A stretch of 64,000 nucleotides of DNA, from the NCBI GenBank assembly GCA_020746835.1, contig JAGPNK010000028.1, positions 186,001 through 250,000 on the forward strand. Reading direction: 5' to 3'. This DNA comes from Stachybotrys elegans. Lineage: Eukaryota > Ascomycota > Sordariomycetes > Hypocreales > Stachybotryaceae. A program made the position numbers and the translations under genes. The notes below the pieces were generated by a model. That model did no database searches and was not told the origin of the DNA. It worked only from the letters and a program-made list of their open reading frames with translations. Positions 22,831 to 33,950 of this stretch are shown piece after piece (within the stretch, counting starts at the first letter, position 1; each line of letters starts with the position of its first letter).

Positions 22831-23913
22831 TTAATTCAAACTCAACCCAGTACTGTATATCTCAGGCAGGCGTTCCTCGGTATAGTTTGTTGTTCGCATC
22901 CACTGCTCGATTGTACGTATCCTTCCTGGATAAATCCTATCAAGTCGGTCGTAGTCTCTTGTCCAGAGTCCCTTGTTGCCGCCACTCTCCGACCAAATCG
23001 TGAACCACGGCACAAAATGTCCAGCCATGTCGAGCAAGGTTGGGTCATCGAAGCCGGGAGAGCCACCTAGGCCAATCTTCTTCTTAGGCCAGGTTGCAGC
23101 GACCTGGAGCAGATCTGCTGGCTCGAAGCGGGCAGGCTTGCCCGTGACAGCGGTGAATGCTTTGGCAACAGTCTGTCCGTCGGCATGCTCGATTCCCACG
23201 CTGAGTAAGTCGCCGTCAAAGTCGTTAGGATTCTCGAAAATATGACGAGCGTACCAGCCCACATCTTCGAGACTGACAAAAGCCATGGCACCCGTCAGTC
23301 CAATCGGCATGCGGAAAACGTAAGTACCGTCCGCAGCCTTATCCGGGGCCCATGTAGAAGTCAGGTGCGCGTCAGCATAGGGACCAGTTTCAAGAATCGT
23401 CCATTTCATCACATCAGTCGGCTGAGCTCGGAGGTAGTCTGCGGGAAGGGAGTCAGCCAGAGAGCAATCAAGGAATCGCAGGTGCACATTACCAGCGACT
23501 TTGCCCTTGCCGTCGACGAATGGCACATGGTACTTGGGGTTGAAGCCGGATTTCTTCGACACGTACGGCAGGGCACTGTAAACAAAGTGCTTGACGCCAG
23601 CCCGATACGCAATCTCGTACATCCGAATGCCCCAATAAATCTCGGCCTTCTCTCCGATAGCGAATCCGTTGGTATTCACAAAGCAGGCGTCAATATTCTG
23701 GAAGCTAGATACGAGGGCGGCTTCATCGTAGGAATTGCCCTCAATAAGTGTGACATTGGGTAGCTTGGCAAGATTTTGACCCTCCGCAGATTCAATGTTG
23801 CGAGTAAGTACTGAGATGGCAAACAATGGATTGGTGGAGAGCTGTCGAATGACGGCGATGTTCTGAACGCCAGCTCCCCCAAGGATGAGGATGGTATGTC
23901 TAGGTTGGGACAT
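22831..23913 (-). CDS. NmrA-like NAD(P)-binding protein
   Basis: Single exon, 360 aa from ATG 23913. A Rossmann fold opens the protein with ILILGGAGVQNIAVIRQL, the glycine-rich dinucleotide loop of the atypical SDR/NmrA family. VYSALPYVSKKSG follows where isoflavone-reductase-like members carry their substrate lid. The canonical YxxxK of classical SDRs is not evident, as expected for NmrA-like proteins, which often act as redox sensors or transcriptional co-regulators rather than enzymes. The neighbour on the same strand is an MDR oxidoreductase, so the two may share a small redox pathway; that is inference. No signal peptide. Confidence 0.85.
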   Translation of the reverse strand: MSQPRHTILILGGAGVQNIAVIRQLSTNPLFAISVLTRNIESAEGQNLAKLPNVTLIEGNSYDEAALVSSFQNIDACFVNTNGFAIGEKAEIYWGIRMYEIAYRAGVKHFVYSALPYVSKKSGFNPKYHVPFVDGKGKVAGNVHLRFLDCSLADSLPADYLRAQPTDVMKWTILETGPYADAHLTSTWAPDKAADGTYVFRMPIGLTGAMAFVSLEDVGWYARHIFENPNDFDGDLLSVGIEHADGQTVAKAFTAVTGKPARFEPADLLQVAATWPKKKIGLGGSPGFDDPTLLDMAGHFVPWFTIWSESGGNKGLWTRDYDRLDRIYPGRIRTIEQWMRTTNYTEERLPEIYSTGLSLN

Positions 23914-24770
23914 TTTGCTTTGGCGGTCTGGTTGTTCTGCCAGGCTTCGATTGGTGCTTTTGGTCTGATGGCCTGTTGGATCTATGATGTTATTGCTGGT
24001 ATTGGATTTTCTGTGAGCATTGAGAAATGAGGTGTCAATCGAATATATATACTATGTTGGCTTCGATAATTCTATCTTCTTCTCAAGCTCAGATTACTGA
24101 TCAGCGGACCAGCCGGAACACTGCTGGGCTGATTCTTGATAAGCTTCGACACTATTTCCTTGCTAAAGCATATGCCGGTACCTTGCCAACAATGCAACAA
24201 GATTCCAAACCAAGGAATTTCATGGGGTGATTATATTTCGAGGGCAACCTTTGCTTATAAATCGTGCGCCATTGTCAGTCTTTGGCACTCAATGAATGAC
24301 GGAGGTGGGAAGAAGCCAGTAGCCTGAAATGGAATCCCTGCAAGATGTGCATCGTTCGGACGCCACGCATAATCTCGCCGAGTACCCCGCCATTCAAGCC
24401 TGATGATTATTACTGCGCATACTTCTTGTGCCAGAGACTCGTTATTCTTTTGCGAGAATTTTTGGACCTGTGTCCGATGGCATAGCTATCAGTCTCTTAG
24501 AGTAGGCCCTCTCTGACAGTATAGTTATGACGAGAACCAGAAAATATTGTGCCAAATGCTCTGTCCTTAGTTGTCAGCGCTCTGGCACCAACTTTGGTGT
24601 TAGATTCAGCGCCTTTTCACGCCGAAAGCTTCATATCCCCAATGCTACTAACCAAGCCTACAAGTCGAGGGGGTTCGATTATCTTTGACAAAAACCCAAT
24701 GGAGATTCGTCTGTCGCGAGTAATGGCATTGCCATCCAGTGAAATATGCCATAATTCTGACCCCAGTCGT
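23914..24770. other. intergenic region, no gene seen
   Basis: About 0.86 kb between two minus-strand oxidoreductase genes; only antisense or short frames. It contains the promoter of the NmrA-like gene and the 3' end of the MDR gene. Confidence 0.5.
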
Positions 24771-25928
24771 TCACTCCATGCTATAAACCAGCTTCCCTGC
24801 GGAAACTTGACCATTTCGTAACTTGTCCAACCCCGCAAGCACACCATCTAGCCCACTTCCACCGTGATTCACGTACAAACGAGGCGGCTTCAATTTTCCC
24901 GCACCCAGCAAACCCCAAAACATGGGGCCAAAAGTCTTCATGTAGTCGTAATCTTGAGGCCTCGCCTCAAAATCTCCCGCAGAATTCCATACGCCACCAA
25001 AGGCCAAGTAGCCTTTGATCTCCTCATGTTCCAGGTTGGGATTTGTAGCTTTGACAATATCTTCAGTGCGACGCAGACTAGCCATCCGGGCCTCGCTCCC
25101 CTGCAACACTTTGGCGCAGAGGGTAGCACTGAACTCATCCGAGTGACAGTCCACTGCATATTTCAGCTGGCTCCCTGTCAACTTCAGAATATCTTCAGTG
25201 AGACTGTCAGATTTGTAGTCAAGTACATGGCTGGCCCCAAGGGACTTCATGTATTCTGCATTGGATGGTGATGAGGTTGCAATAACTGTGCCACCGGACA
25301 AGCTGGCCATCTGGATCATGGTAATGCCCATAGCAGTTGAACCGCCGTAGATGAATATGTCAAAGGGCTCCCTTGCTGGCTCTGTCGGCCACGGCAGTTG
25401 GAGAAACCGATAGGTCAAGCCCTGGGAATGTTAAACCAAACTCATAATCTCGAGTTGCAGTTTACCCACAATGGTGGCCAGTGCTACACCTTGTGTAGCA
25501 GCTTCTTCAAAGCTAAGGCTCTCGGGAATATGGGCTTGGAGGAACTCTCTTGCTGTCGCATATGTAGCGAATCCACCATTGGATTTCAAGTGAGTATTAC
25601 TGCAACTGCTGTCAATGTATGTTTTTTAACATTTGATTAAGCCCGCTTACGTTCCGTGGATAGCTCCAGCCACGCGATCTCCTTTCTTGAAAGGCAGGGT
25701 AACGCCTGGCCCGACCTCTTCCACTGTGCCTGCATAGTCAAACCCAACCTGGCATCCATCAGTCCTCCTGTCACCATCAGCATCAATCTGCTTCCAGTCA
25801 ACTGGGTTGATGGCGACAGCTCGAGGTTTGACTATGAGGTAATCATCTGCTGGGAGCGTAGGATAAGGGACTTCGTGGATCGACGCTTTACCTGGAGAAT
25901 CAACAACGATGCTCTTATTGGGCTTCAT
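24771..25928 (-). CDS. MDR-family dehydrogenase, trans-enoyl-reductase-like (ToxD/LovC type)
   Basis: Exons 25928-25651, 25599-25470, 25421-24771 (introns 51 and 48 bp) give 352 aa. Motifs: SIVVDSPGKASIHEVPYP at the N-terminus, NPVDWKQID, FDYAGTVEEVGPGV, the spliced SNGGFATYATAREFLQ and SFEEAATQGVALATIG, a Rossmann loop IYGGSTAMGITMIQMA and GASHVLDYKS. No zinc cluster. This matches zinc-independent enoyl reductases annotated as ToxD- or LovC-like in fungi, some of which partner with polyketide synthases in trans; none is nearby, so it may be a stand-alone quinone or enoyl reductase. ATG 25928 is preferred; 21 bp upstream is a second in-frame codon. Confidence 0.82.
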
Positions 25929-27810
25929 CTTTGATCTCTTCTCCCTCACAAGGCAAAAGGAATATCTTTAAGAAGTTTGTGTAGTGGTTTCGAAGACTCT
26001 GTAAAAAGACACACCAAAACAAATTGACGTTTGACATTGGCCCTTTGCCCTCTATATGATGGCTATATGTAACGACAAACAGACAGGCTGAGTAATAGAC
26101 TTGCAGCTGCTTATCAATAACGGTATAATACAAAAGCCGGCTGCTCTCACTTATGTACGTCTCGGGATAATCCAAGCCCGGCGGCTAAAATGGCAAGTAA
26201 CCCAGGCTGATAAATATGACAATTGAATTTGTCTTCTGAGGGATATGAGGTCATCTACTTGTACATTTGAGAAGTAGGTATACCAAAAGATGGATTTATT
26301 CTTGAAATCTCTGCTTTCATTTTCACAGGAAACTTGTTGTAGTCATTGCTGTTTTTGAGAGGTTGTCAAAGTCAACAATTATGATTCGCCGCATAACGAG
26401 CCTTTCCTAAGATCTCAATGGCTTAAAACTACCTCATCCCGTTGACATGGGCTGATTCGTCTTACTTTCCGAGGCCTGCTGTCGAGTTCATTTGTTCTTC
26501 TCGCTCTTCCCGACACTATAGGCCAACAAAGGATATCCAGTCTCCATTTCCATTCCAATAATCTCACGCTGCCCTACCTGCTTCACGCCAACCTATGAAA
26601 GCTCAATGCTCTCCTCTTCCTATAGTCTTGACATTTCTGCATCCTTGATAGCATCACAGAGCGAGAGCGCATTATAAGTCATAAGGCAACTCTGATCAAA
26701 TATTGCTAGTTTCACGCAGGGTAGGTCACGGCGGAGGCAAAGGACTCAGACTACATGGTATCCTATGAATGGATAATAATGAAGCAGAGGCTTGTGCTCT
26801 TGTAAGCTCAAACAGTAATATCAGCGAACCAGACATGTATGTGAATAGTGCCATCGGTTGTACACGGCAGCATCTGATGAAGATTCATTGTATTTCAGTA
26901 GTCGCTTTCTGTGCAAGTTCTGAAGTTGCCAGCCCTAGTTATGAATAGAACATCAACGAGTCAAACAAAGGACTGAGCGTTCTTCTCACCCAGTCATGCA
27001 GTACCGGGTAAGCTATATTTCTCATATTACCTGTGGTCCAGTTTGTGGCTCCTTACGGGGCGGAGATAACTGGATCATCGGCCAACCTTGGATCAGGCTT
27101 CCTTCGCGCGCTCCATATTTTCCCATAGCCTCGCCATCATATCCCTGCAAAGCAGCACTGGCTTGACGGGGCCAGCCTCCGGGCCGTCGCCGCCTAGTCA
27201 ACAGAGCAATCAGGCTTCTAAAATGAGACAGACGACACAAAAGGGCCCTTTAGACCCACTGTAGGTTCCTACCATTGCCCAAGAATGGAACGTAAACTGG
27301 CTAGCAGATGCCATACTGAATGAGCTAGACGTTCCAAAGGCAACACCTGCCGAAGAAGATGTGTTGGCTTTGTGGAGCTGAAGCGTGGCAACGCCGAAGC
27401 ATGCCTCTCCTCTATAATTTACAAACTTATCCTTCGCTCCGGAGTCCGAAGACCTACCCACTTCCACAACCAGGTTCTCTCTCTATTTCACCGCTCATTG
27501 GACCTCATGGGACAGGGTCACGAAAATGCAGGAGCGGTTGTACAAAGCCTACCGAATCCAAAGTTCTATCCATTGCAGGCCTTGCGACGTACGGCGTTAG
27601 TGCTAGGTAAAGCAGAGGCATCCGCATATTGTTGCTTATGAGCACCTCAGGTACGCATTGGAATTTCTATAAAAGGCCGGTCTTCTTCCTAGAGACAACA
27701 AGTCCGTCCATCAGCCCATCCATAAGCTGCCAACTCTCAAGCCGGTTCTCTCTACCAGCTCTCGCCCTCCCAACAAAAACTTGTGTTCCTCAGCAAGCAA
27801 CCAAGTCAAG
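25929..27810. other. intergenic region, 1.9 kb without a supported gene
   Basis: The longest gene-poor stretch before 32 kb. Short frames on both strands carry no recognisable domain. A TATA-like element at 27668-27676 belongs to the downstream effector gene. Confidence 0.5.
27668..27676 (+). promoter_or_regulatory. TATA-box-like element
   Basis: TATAAAAGG 135 bp before the ATG of the Hce2 gene, a spacing usual for fungal TATA promoters. Confidence 0.45.
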
Positions 27811-28428
27811 ATGCACTTCTCCAGGATTCTCTCCCCGGCCATTTCTCTGATCTCTCTTGCCAGAGGTGCCGTTATAGTGCGCGAGGAAGAGAAGATGATT
27901 ATGGTCTATCCCGAAGAGTACATAGAGCTCGATAATGGCCTTCGTATTTGGGGTGATTTTTCGACAGTTCCTGAAGACCCCACGGAGGCAGCTGCAAATA
28001 CTAAGCGCGACCTGACTACGAACTCTGTTGGATACTGCACTCGCTCCACCTTTGAGGACGTTACCTCGGGTGCCTCCCCTCTTGTCTCGGATTGCAAGAT
28101 TCTCCAGGACGCTGCTTGGAACAACAACTGGGTCTGGAGAGTTCCCCAGTGCGGAAAGGCAGACAACTACTGGCGTCCCCACTACACCTGCTACAACGCC
28201 CTCATGTCGACTGGAAGTTGTGTCTTCGGCGCATCGCCTTACTTGACCTTTGATGATTCGCTGAGGAGCAGCACCATTGGTAGCGAGGACGTTCACGACC
28301 TGGTCCGGGATAGCATCCATCTCTTCCAGAGGGATGGCAAAGTGGGATCCAGGGGCGAGATGGATTGCTGGACCGAACCGGCATGGGGCTACTATGAGAA
28401 GGCTGCTTGGGGAATCTACCACTCTTGA
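27811..28428 (+). CDS. secreted Hce2/Ecp2-like effector
   Basis: Single exon, 205 aa from ATG 27811, with a clear signal peptide (MHFSRILSPAISLISLARGA). A dibasic KR near residue 69 may be a Kex2 site releasing the mature domain. That domain fits Hce2 (homologs of Cladosporium fulvum Ecp2): YCTRSTFEDVTSGASPLVSDC, then a central Trp-rich part, SCVFGASPYLTF and DVHDLVRDSIHLF followed by GRVGSRGEMDC-like residues. Paired cysteines suggest disulphides. Ecp2-type proteins are secreted by plant- and insect-associated fungi, and some cause host cell necrosis; whether this one does is unknown. It is followed on the same strand by a secreted tyrosinase and a secreted glycosidase-like protein. Confidence 0.82.
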   Translation: MHFSRILSPAISLISLARGAVIVREEEKMIMVYPEEYIELDNGLRIWGDFSTVPEDPTEAAANTKRDLTTNSVGYCTRSTFEDVTSGASPLVSDCKILQDAAWNNNWVWRVPQCGKADNYWRPHYTCYNALMSTGSCVFGASPYLTFDDSLRSSTIGSEDVHDLVRDSIHLFQRDGKVGSRGEMDCWTEPAWGYYEKAAWGIYHS

Positions 28429-28965
28429 GAGTAGTCGGCAACTCCTCGGGGTACGTCTAATTCATGCCGCATTTCAGGATGGTGAGGGGCGGTGAGACTA
28501 TACATGGACACGGCGCCGATCACAATCGAAGAAGGAAGAAAGAGAAAACGTCGTGTTACTAAAATATGTGTCATCTAATTACCTTTTTCGTATAGATAGA
28601 TCCTCCTTCTTTGAGCAGGTCGGATATTGGCGCGATATGAATTGGTAATTATAGTGGGCAGAACCCAGCTTCCTTGCTAGCATCCTGACTCGGTTAGTAG
28701 GGTAGTCACCTCGTATTCCTACTTGGTTACTTCAAACGTCGTGTTTCACCATCCCGCCAAGCAGGCTAGCGGGAGATCAATACCTGCGGAGGGTCGGTCT
28801 CGTATTGCTAGATATTGGGAGGGTAGTACGTTATTGCCTACGCATAAGAGGTGGCAGGTATAAGAAACCCATCAACCAACTCTCTTCCATGACTAGCCAG
28901 AACTCCTTCATTCTTCTCAAGACATTCTGTTCGTTGGCACACATTTGTTGAGCAATCTTTTAATC
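28429..28965. other. intergenic region, no gene seen
   Basis: About 0.5 kb, promoter of the tyrosinase gene; nothing else seen. Confidence 0.5.
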
Positions 28966-30124
28966 ATGAGGTTTCTTTCAGTTCTTGTCGCCACCGGTGC
29001 TGTTTCCCCGGTTGCTGCTGGTGTTATTGCTGCATCGGCAAGTCTTTCGATTGACAAATCCGAGGCCTGCATCAATCCTCCCAAGAGAGTCGAGTGGCGC
29101 CAACTCGAAGCCTCCCAACAGCAGAGCTACATCGATGCTGTGCTCTGTCTGAAAACGAAACCCTCCCGCACTGGACTCGAAACTTCGCTCTACGATGACT
29201 TTCCCCATGTTCACTTTAACCTCAACAAATACAGTTAGTGGAGATTTCTACAGCACGGGTCTATGGTGTTTACTGACCTTTATTGCAATTAGTTCACGGA
29301 GGCGCTCCCTTTCTTCCATGGCATAGATACTTTGGCTACGTATACTTGAATGCACTGCGCGAGTGCGGATACACAGGACCTGGAACGTGTGTACAGCCCA
29401 AGACTGCTCCATCTACCCTCTACTAATACGATACTTAGGTACTGGGATTGGTCTCTCGACACAGCTGGGCTTCGTCACTCCCCGGTTATGTCGGACGTGA
29501 ACGGCTTCGGTGGTGACGGAAGCTCCACCAGAACCGAGACATCCCAGGATGGTAGGACCATCAGATGTGTCGACTCCGGTCCTTTCTCTAACCTACGACC
29601 GGAGTATCTTGCCATTGATCCTGTGACCATGGTGGGTGGTGGCCATTGCTTGTGGCGTAACCTCCCAGAAGTCTCGGAACCCGAGGCTTTTGAAACGATG
29701 TCCAAGTTTTTCGGCCCTGACAGCCTCGCTGAGCTGCATACAGCAGGTAACTGGACATCCTTTGCCGGGGGGCTCGAGGGAGGTCCACACGGACTGATTC
29801 ATGCTTGTCTCGGAGGAGATATGAACCCAACCACCTCTCCTAACGGTTCGTGTTACTCGAGCATGCCGTGTGATGGATTACTGACAAGCCATAGAACCCC
29901 TCTTCTTCCTTCATCACGCTCAAGTTGATCGCCTCTGGTGGCTCTGGCAACAAGAGGATGAGTCGAGACTCAGTGAGTATAATGGCAAGGCGATACACTA
30001 CAACCAGACCGAGGCGACAGAAGTCAGTCTGGATGACATCTTGATGATGGGCGGCTTGGCCGATGACCTTACCGTGCGAGATGTTATGAGTACCCAAAAT
30101 GGGCCACTCTGCTATGCTTATTGA
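28966..30124 (+). CDS. short secreted tyrosinase
   Basis: Four exons (28966-29233, 29293-29386, 29439-29845, 29895-30124; introns 59, 52 and 49 bp) give 332 aa. A signal peptide (MRFLSVLVATGAVSPVAAG) comes first. The CuA site reads DDFPHVHFNLNKY then IHGGAPFLPWHRYF, with the second and third histidines flanking the first splice; the CuB site reads HGLIHACLGGD and, across intron 3, EPLFFLHHAQVDRLWW. All six copper histidines appear present. The protein lacks the long C-terminal extension that shields the site in latent mushroom tyrosinases, so it belongs to the short secreted class. Reaction: o-hydroxylation and/or oxidation of phenols to quinones, for melanin or phenolic detoxification. Confidence 0.85.
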
Positions 30125-30357
30125 GCTGGCTCCGGTTTGTGGGCACACTCGAGACCATTCGGCAACTCAAGCCAAGAAGAATATGAAGCAAAAGGCTTGA
30201 AGGGAACTTAGTAATATTTGATACTAGCAAACTCCTTCCTGTTTTGTTCTGTTTTGATTCTATTTTTAGATTTCTTATATAACTCTCAAAATTCTGCAAT
30301 GATAGGCTCCAACTTACCCCTCTGATAAAGTTTGGTAATTCAGCGCAGGCCTCAAAA

Positions 30358-32116
30358 ATGAAGACTGTTCTCGCTTGTTTGGCCGGCTTCCTGAGCGTCA
30401 TACGGGCTCAAGATTCATGGTGTGGGAAAGCTTACCAAGCCGGGTAGGTTGCTCCTGGCGTAATACGGACAATTCCGCATTGGTCATGTACAAAATGGGG
30501 ATATGGTGCTGACCTCGTACTTACTCTTTGTGGGCAGGGCCCCCGAGATCATTCCAGGTGGCTGGTTGTATGCTCCCGATACATCTTCAACCCCTCGCCT
30601 AGACCTTCGGGTTTCCCCGCGCCACAGCATTTACGTGAGCAGTGAGGAAGCAGGTCAAGTCATTATTGACGCGGGGCTCTCATACTTCACTGGCGCACCC
30701 CAGGAAGGTACCCCGCCCGGGTCAAGTGGCATCCAGCCGAGATGGGATGGTGACGGGATACTGAACGTCACCGTCAAGATTAAATGCAGAACTGTTGCGG
30801 TTGGCACCATCGCGATTGACACAACAGGAAATCTGTTTGATGTTCAGTTCGACGAACTCACGCCCCGTTTTGAGTCGTACCCAGTCAAAGTAACTGCTAC
30901 TGGCCCAGATGGAACAACATACAGTGCATCCACCTCGCTTTTCTATCTTCCTGAGAAGAATACCGGCAGTGTAGTCAAGATTGACTACCTGTATGGCTCC
31001 CTGCTGTATCGCAACAATTTCACCAATGGCGAGTTTTCGTACGTCTTCCCTTACGGCTTCTACGGCAATTATGACGGCTACTTCAGGGTCCACGAGAACA
31101 TCGTGGCCTACTCCAACCGTGGCTTCAGTGGACTTCACCCTGTCACCTCTTTCGTCGATTCGGACATGTCGAGCCAGATTGATACCATGGATGCGCAGAA
31201 CTTGCTATGGCAATATGACATGCGCGGCTCGTTCAAGAATCTCACATCTGTCGCCGAGCAGGTTCCTTTGGTTAAGGATCATCCGTCGCTTCTGACTTGG
31301 TACACCGGAGACGAGCCGGACGGGTGGGAAGATCCACTCAACAGCACTCAGCTGGCGTACGACCTGTTGGCCGAGATGGACAAGTACCACCCCGTGGCTC
31401 TGGTGTTGAACTGCCAAAACTATTACTTTCGCGACTACAGCGCGGGTGCAGACATCGTCATGGAGGACGCGTATCCCGTGGGAATAAATGCCACATTTTC
31501 GTTTCACGGCACACCGTGCAACCTGACGTACGGCGATTGCGGATGCGACAACTGCCATGGCTCTCTGATTGACGTTCCCGACCGTGTGGATGCATTCCGT
31601 GCGTATCAGTCGTGGATAGGCGGCCAGGCGTCCAGGAAACCAATCTGGGCAGTTCCTCAGTCATTCAGCGATACAACGTACTGGAGGAGAGACCCGACCC
31701 CAGAGGAGGTATGGGCCATGGATATTCTCGCCTTCAACCACGGCGCCAAGGCGAGATTCGCCTGGATCTACCCAGCGTCAGACATTATCAACGATGCGGC
31801 ATCAAAGATTGCGAAGGTGGTGACTGTGTCCCCAGTTATGGAGTTTTTGACGCAAGCAAATCCTGTGCTCTTGAGAGGTGCATCTCAGACGAGTCCGATT
31901 GATGTCGCATATTGGTCACATGAAGATACGGTCTTGGTAGGAGTGGCAAATGCGCGCAACGTGACGGTCTCTTCCATAGAGATTGAGCTGCCAAGCGACG
32001 GATGGGAAGTCGTGGCAACACCCTGGGGCGATGTGACCTGGCACACGAACGGCAATACGCTGGTGGCAGAGGGCCTGTTCCCTGCCTTTGGGACAAGCCT
32101 CATATTGTTGAAGTGA
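30358..32116 (+). CDS. secreted glycoside-hydrolase-like TIM-barrel protein
   Basis: Exons 30358-30443 and 30538-32116 (94-bp intron) give 554 aa. A signal peptide (MKTVLACLAGFLSVIRA) leads into an N-terminal beta-rich part (about 30-170), then a barrel with VFPYGFYGNYDGYF, LLTWYTGDEPDGW, VLNCQNYYF, DIVMEDAYPVG and a cysteine cluster GDCGCDNC. The GDEPDG motif carries acidic residues at a position typical of glycosidase active sites. This matches a fungal family annotated only as glycoside hydrolase subgroup, with no known substrate that I can name. N-glycosylation sequons are frequent. It ends a run of three secreted genes on the plus strand. Confidence 0.75.
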
Positions 32117-32627
32117 GGCTGCAGCGCTGGGCAATTTAGGTGGGAAATTGCAACTGCACGTTCATGCGCCTAGGGATTCTCATCTCAGCAGCAGTACTCA
32201 GATCCGCCACACGATGCAAGAATGCCTGACAGCATAGATATCGGTGACTTCGTGGAGGATACAGATAGACCGCATCAAATCAATAGATGGCAATTGGTAG
32301 AGAACCTTGTGGTTGTGACGTTGGGATACGAAGCTTTCCGTAGCCGCCCCAATCGATCGTACACAATTGGACGCTCGGAATAGTAATTTGGGGGCCGTCT
32401 AGGCAACAGCCCCTTTTTCTCGTGCTTTCCCCGCTCTCTTTTCAAATTAATTTCCCATCTCACCAGTCTCTCGAAGCCCAGAGGGAGAAGGGAAAAAAAG
32501 TGAGGAAAAAAGTGAAAAAATCGCAGCACCCAAGTCGAAGCTCACCACGCCATAAAAGCCACACCGTCGCCAGTCAAGAAGAAACAGGTCTTATTCGCCT
32601 CGGTATAGACTGAGCCGAGTCTCCACA
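32117..32627. other. intergenic region with repeat copy
   Basis: Holds a plus-oriented copy of the dispersed repeat at about 32237-32335. Apart from that only A-rich stretches are seen. Confidence 0.5.
32237..32335 (+). repeat. dispersed short repeat, copy 1 (3' part)
   Basis: Shares GTGACTTCG, AAATCAATAGAT and CAATTGGT with the other copies and runs further to TTGTGACGTTGGGATA. TGTTGGGATA-like ends resemble the 5' end of an LTR. Confidence 0.55.
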
Positions 32628-33077
32628 ATGACCTGCTGCCCCAGCAATCCCCGCGTTACGCACAACTTTGGCCCGCTGCCTCAAGTGCAGCAAGAACCTC
32701 CTCGTCCACCCCCGACTCACCAGGTTGAGAATGGCCGCCTCGTCCGTCGAAGAGGCTTTCTTGGCCGGCAAGGATACCGCATGGCTGCTATCGCCCGAAA
32801 CCCGCGCCTAATCACCTTGCGCGAGCTCGTCACCCTCCTGTTCATCGTTTACTGCGGCTGGCGGTTTATGCCATTCGCGTCCGAGACCCGCGCCCTCTTT
32901 GAGGCCGCGACAACAAGCATGTATCAACAGACTGGTATCTTTGGATGCTTAAGGTTTTACCTGAGGGTAATTGTACACATGCTCCAACGTTGGGCTGGGG
33001 AATGCCTGGCTTGGGTGCCGATCCTCGCCGTTTTGGTCTTCGTCACGGAGAGCGCTGGGATCGGTCGAATCTATTAG
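32628..33077 (+). CDS. small hypothetical membrane protein
   Basis: Single frame of 149 aa from ATG 32628: a basic/proline-rich N-terminus, then two hydrophobic segments (LVTLLFIVYCGWRFMPF and CLAWVPILAVLVFVT). No family recognised. It sits in a decayed, repeat-bearing zone and may be chance coding; kept only because both segments look like real TM helices. Confidence 0.3.
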   Translation: MTCCPSNPRVTHNFGPLPQVQQEPPRPPPTHQVENGRLVRRRGFLGRQGYRMAAIARNPRLITLRELVTLLFIVYCGWRFMPFASETRALFEAATTSMYQQTGIFGCLRFYLRVIVHMLQRWAGECLAWVPILAVLVFVTESAGIGRIY

Positions 33078-33279
33078 GTGCACGTCCACCACGACCTTAT
33101 TATACGATTTTATTATTTCCTTTTTATGTCACGGCTCCGCACGGTCGGGCGCCTTTTTGGGAACTGGATATCTCTTGAGTCTGCACAAGATTGCAAGCAA
33201 TTCACAAACCTTTCGTTGTACGCTAGGTCGTCTTGAGATAGAGGATCAAATATTCGTAATCTACAGCACTAGGTTGATC

Positions 33280-33950
33280 ACCTCGGCTCCACAGACCAGC
33301 CCACGAAGCCGTATTCCTTGCTCTGCACGCAAGGTCCGGTGCGACAAGAGCACCCCTGTTTGAACTGTATCCGTCGAGGAGAACAAGGAGTATGCGTGAG
33401 AGAAACAGAGATTGTCAGGGGACAAGTCAGGGTGTCAGTGATCCCGGTGATCGCTACTATCTAATATTGGCTGGTCCTCAGGTACGGCGACTCCTCGTCC
33501 AGGCCGCCGAATGATTTGTTCCGTGAGATGGATCGTCTCACAAACGAACTTGACTTGTGCCAAAGACACCACATCTCCGCCAGTCCTGGGCCCTCTGCCT
33601 CGAGAAGTACAACAAAGCGGTATCCAGACAAGACTGATTCCCTCAAAGATAGTTTGTGGACGAGTCTAGACAAGGCGGGTCCGACTCCAAAGTCCGGGGT
33701 CAATGATTGGAGTGAGATTGCCCTTCCTAGTGAAAGTATGAGCAAGCACCTAATTACTAATGACCGATTGTGCAACTCCTGGATACATTATGTGTGGGAT
33801 TTCTCGTTCATGTGCCCCAATAGATACAGGCCAGCGACTTCGAGGAGGCCCCCTCTGACGATAAAGACGATATCAGATCAATGCATGCTTCGGTTTTTAT
33901 TGGATAAGAATAGAATACATAGCAATCTTCTCCCATAAGCCCAGTCATCA
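33280..33950 (+). pseudogene. decayed Zn(II)2Cys6 transcription-factor remnant
   Basis: Around 33305-33360 the plus strand encodes PCSARKVRCDKSTP and, after a one-base frame change near 33357, CLNCIRRGEQGVCVRE. Together these are most of a Zn(II)2Cys6 binuclear cluster, but the first CxxC pair is already degenerate. Downstream, to about 33780, the frame keeps a Ser/Thr/Pro-rich character and then runs into a repeat copy. The fragment has no start and at least one frameshift, so it is a remnant. The DNA-binding motif is clear, the rest is inference. Confidence 0.55.
33788..33910 (+). repeat. dispersed short repeat, copy 2
   Basis: Contains GGGATTTCTCGTTCATGTGC, CGACTTCGAGGAGGCCCC and GACGATAAAGACGATATCA, all shared with the reverse-oriented copies at 50.0 and 54.1 kb. 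Confidence 0.6.

Noticed and set aside
27022..27467. Minus-strand frames in the 26-27.8 kb gap
   Set aside because: No motif, no consistent splice model, composition not coding-like.
33461..33775. Minus-strand frame of about 100 codons
   Set aside because: Antisense to the zinc-cluster remnant, no recognisable domain.
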